Positions 26,343 through 26,845 of a DNA stretch of 26,845 bases are shown in pieces. Within the stretch, counting starts at the first letter, position 1; each line of letters opens with the position of its first letter. Position numbers and translations under genes: made by a program. The notes under the pieces were generated by a model. It worked only from the letters and a program-made list of their open reading frames with translations. It was not told the DNA's origin and did not search any database. This stretch comes from an uncultured Bacteroides sp. (GTDB lineage: Bacteria; Bacteroidota; Bacteroidia; Bacteroidales; Bacteroidaceae), in NCBI GenBank assembly GCA_900542985.1, contig UQPQ01000040.1, forward strand, positions 1-26,845, in the 5' to 3' direction.

Positions 26343-26845
26343 TCGGAAGGTATTCAAAGCACAACCGGCTTTAAACCAACCTATCTGCATTTCATTATAG
26401 GTATGCAGGGCAAGGAATGTATCTTCTGTTCCATCCTCGTGCATTACTACTACCTGCAAAGGTTTTCCCGGAGCAAAGTGGTCCAATCCACAGACAGAAA
26501 TACAATCGTGTTCCTGTATTTTATCGTAATCGGATTTGTCAGCAAAAGTCAATGCCAGCATTCCCTGCTTCTTCAAATTGGTTTCATGGATACGGGCAAA
26601 GCTTTTGGCAAGGATAACCCGCACATTCAGGAAGCGAGGTTCCATAGCAGCATGTTCCCGACTGGAGCCTTCGCCGTAGTTTTCCTCGGCTACCACAATA
26701 GAAGGGATGGCCTTTGCTTTATATTGCTTGGCCACAGCCGATACGGCATCATATTCGCCAGTCAGCCGGTTCCATACACAATTGGTCTTTCCATTGAAAG
26801 CATTGACAGCCCCCATCAGCATATTGTCGGAAATATTCTCCAGAT
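26337..26845 (-). CDS. acnA: Aconitate hydratase, C-terminal part (gene continues beyond the window)
   Basis: Aconitase interconverts citrate and isocitrate with a [4Fe-4S] cluster. Only the last 169 residues are inside the window; the frame is open to the right edge (LENISDN before [11 protein letters not shown]). The swivel domain is recognisable: [21 protein letters not shown] contains the Ser-Ser-Arg of the active site, and [21 protein letters not shown] follows. The cluster-binding cysteines lie outside the window. The Bacteroides fragilis enzyme has been described as close to mitochondrial aconitases and encoded upstream of the IDH and citrate synthase genes, which matches this order. 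Confidence 0.95.
   Translation of the reverse strand, partial: LENISDNMLMGAVNAFNGKTNCVWNRLTGEYDAVSAVAKQYKAKAIPSIVVAEENYGEGSSREHAAMEPRFLNVRVILAKSFARIHETNLKKQGMLALTFADKSDYDKIQEHDCISVCGLDHFAPGKPLQVVVMHEDGTEDTFLALHTYNEMQIGWFKAGCALNTFRK

Overview
This window comes from a chromosome of the order Bacteroidales, most likely Bacteroides or Phocaeicola; the species cannot be told from the sequence. The evidence is a hybrid two-component sensor of the HTCS type, a TonB-receptor-like barrel with an STN domain, the aconitase / isocitrate dehydrogenase / citrate synthase cluster known from Bacteroides fragilis, moderately AT-rich DNA, mostly A-rich translation starts without Shine-Dalgarno sequences, and promoters of the TTTG / TAnnTTTG type.

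Left part (1-12438, + strand). After a non-coding leader with a short repeat array comes a tight operon of radA, an FAD-dependent dehydrogenase and a small LuxR-type regulator. The regulator has a receiver domain without a phospho-acceptor and a histidine-rich linker. A second run of co-directional genes follows with gaps of 18 bases or less: a 1321-residue hybrid sensor-regulator, two half-size CHR (chromate-family) transporter proteins, and a complete ABC importer for a metal chelate (lipoprotein, permease, ATPase). Linking an HTCS to ion and chelate transport instead of a polysaccharide locus is the most interesting gene arrangement here.

Middle part (12439-18702). A non-coding stretch with a second repeat array precedes a CPA1-type cation/proton antiporter. 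It faces an ABC-F ATPase across a shared terminator hairpin. The ABC-F gene has a clear Bacteroidetes promoter of its own. Upstream on the same strand, rmuC and lgt overlap by one base.

Right part (18703-26845). A stand-alone outer-membrane barrel protein with an N-terminal STN domain is followed by groES-groEL, which has a sigma-54-like site upstream. Facing it across a bidirectional terminator is the operon acnA (cut by the window edge) - icd - gltA, the oxidative branch of the citric acid cycle leading to 2-oxoglutarate.

The strongest unexplained signal is non-coding. Two intergenic arrays (75-162 and 12521-12608), about 12 kb apart, each hold four dyad-symmetric units whose AC-TT-GT or AC-AA-GT centres lie exactly 22 bases apart, and each is followed by a decayed fifth unit in register. 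The arms differ between arrays, and within units arm changes are partly compensated. I do not recognise this as a named element.
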